A stretch of DNA of 6,938 nucleotides from NCBI GenBank assembly GCA_017423885.1, contig JAFPCJ010000083.1, positions 1 to 6,938 on the forward strand. Direction: 5' to 3'. The notes under the pieces are model-generated. The model saw only the letters and a list, made by a program, of their open reading frames with translations. It was not told where the DNA came from and did no database searches. Shown piece after piece: positions 6,659 through 6,938 of the stretch. Positions within the stretch are counted from its first letter, which is position 1; every line of letters starts with the position of its first letter. The stretch comes from Clostridia bacterium (GTDB lineage: Bacteria; Bacillota_A; Clostridia; Oscillospirales; Acutalibacteraceae). Both the position numbers and the translations under genes were made by a program.

Positions 6659-6938
6659 TTACTTTTTAAGATCGTTTGCAGCACGGCGTGTTGCAGCAAT
6701 CATTTCATCAATCATAGCGATCGGATCTTCGGCATTCATAATACCCGAAGCGGCACCTGCAGCTTCACTGCCTGCCATAATAAAGTCATAAACCTCTTGA
6801 CCGCAGGTGATACCTGCCGCCTGTTCTACCATAATTGTGGGGTCTATTTCTTTAATAACGCGTATTGAATCCTTTACATAAGACATCGGGCTTGCTCCGT
6901 TGCCGCCGCCTATAATTTCCGAAGGCTCGGGGTTGATA
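6659..6938 (-). CDS. C-terminal fragment of a TIM-barrel protein, probably triosephosphate isomerase-like
   Basis: The frame is open to the window edge, so the gene begins outside; 92 complete codons are visible, and the ATG at 6886 is internal. The visible part reads as the last strands and helices of a beta/alpha barrel: TIMVEQAAGITCGQEV, a glycine/alanine-rich strand SEAAGAASGIMNAEDP, then a C-terminal helix rich in Ala and Arg. The GAGI-x-x-G-x-D/E-V and ASG-x-x-x-A-x-DP pattern resembles the phosphate-binding C-terminus of archaeal-type and tetrose-type triosephosphate isomerases. The catalytic Lys, His and Glu of that family would lie upstream and cannot be checked. Other phosphate-binding TIM barrels (for example epimerases) remain possible. 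It is followed after 17 bases by yjbQ. Confidence 0.6.
   Translation of the reverse strand, partial: INPEPSEIIGGGNGASPMSYVKDSIRVIKEIDPTIMVEQAAGITCGQEVYDFIMAGSEAAGAASGIMNAEDPIAMIDEMIAATRRAANDLKK

Noticed and set aside
6659..6886. A complete 75-residue small protein starting at 6886
   Set aside because: The frame continues without a stop to the window edge and the sequence reads as the end of a larger TIM-barrel protein.

Overview
The window looks like a low-to-mid GC Gram-positive chromosome, most likely a Clostridia/Oscillospiraceae (Ruminococcus-like) gut bacterium. The clues are a Spy0128/FctA-type pilin with a sortase sorting signal, a UPF0340 (YwlG-like) protein, strong AGGAGG-type ribosome binding sites and a clear TTGTAA-17-TAGAAT vegetative promoter. 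The genus assignment is inference; no rRNA or other marker gene is present.

Bases 1-1473 (+ strand) hold the 3' part of a large surface protein: one incomplete and three complete Ig-like domains of the isopeptide-forming pilin type, ending in an APQTG sorting signal, a membrane segment and a basic tail. It converges on a leftward operon. Between the two lies a perfect 15-bp hairpin (1488-1521), which reads as a C(UUCG)G tetraloop terminator on the minus strand.

Bases 4392-1540 (- strand) form one compact transcription unit: promoter, UPF0340 protein, Maf nucleotide pyrophosphatase, Lrp/AsnC regulator and a PLP aminotransferase. Two of the three junctions are 4-base ATGA overlaps and the third is a 32-bp gap with a strong ribosome binding site. 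The Lrp-aminotransferase pair suggests amino-acid-responsive control of a transamination step. Maf and the UPF0340 protein are house-cleaning or unknown-function passengers.

Bases 6938-4533 (- strand) form a second, separate leftward unit, cut at its upstream end: the C-terminal part of a TIM-barrel protein resembling triosephosphate isomerase, a long YjbQ/UPF0047 protein, and a 519-528 residue cytoplasmic protein with an N-terminal beta domain and an alpha/alpha-toroid-like body resembling carbohydrate-active enzymes. It ends at an 18-bp hairpin (4418-4461) placed just upstream of the next operon's promoter. This three-gene set is the least explained part of the window and may belong to a sugar or sugar-acid pathway. 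No mobile elements, CRISPR arrays, tRNA or rRNA genes were seen, and no stretch over 300 bases lacks a gene.
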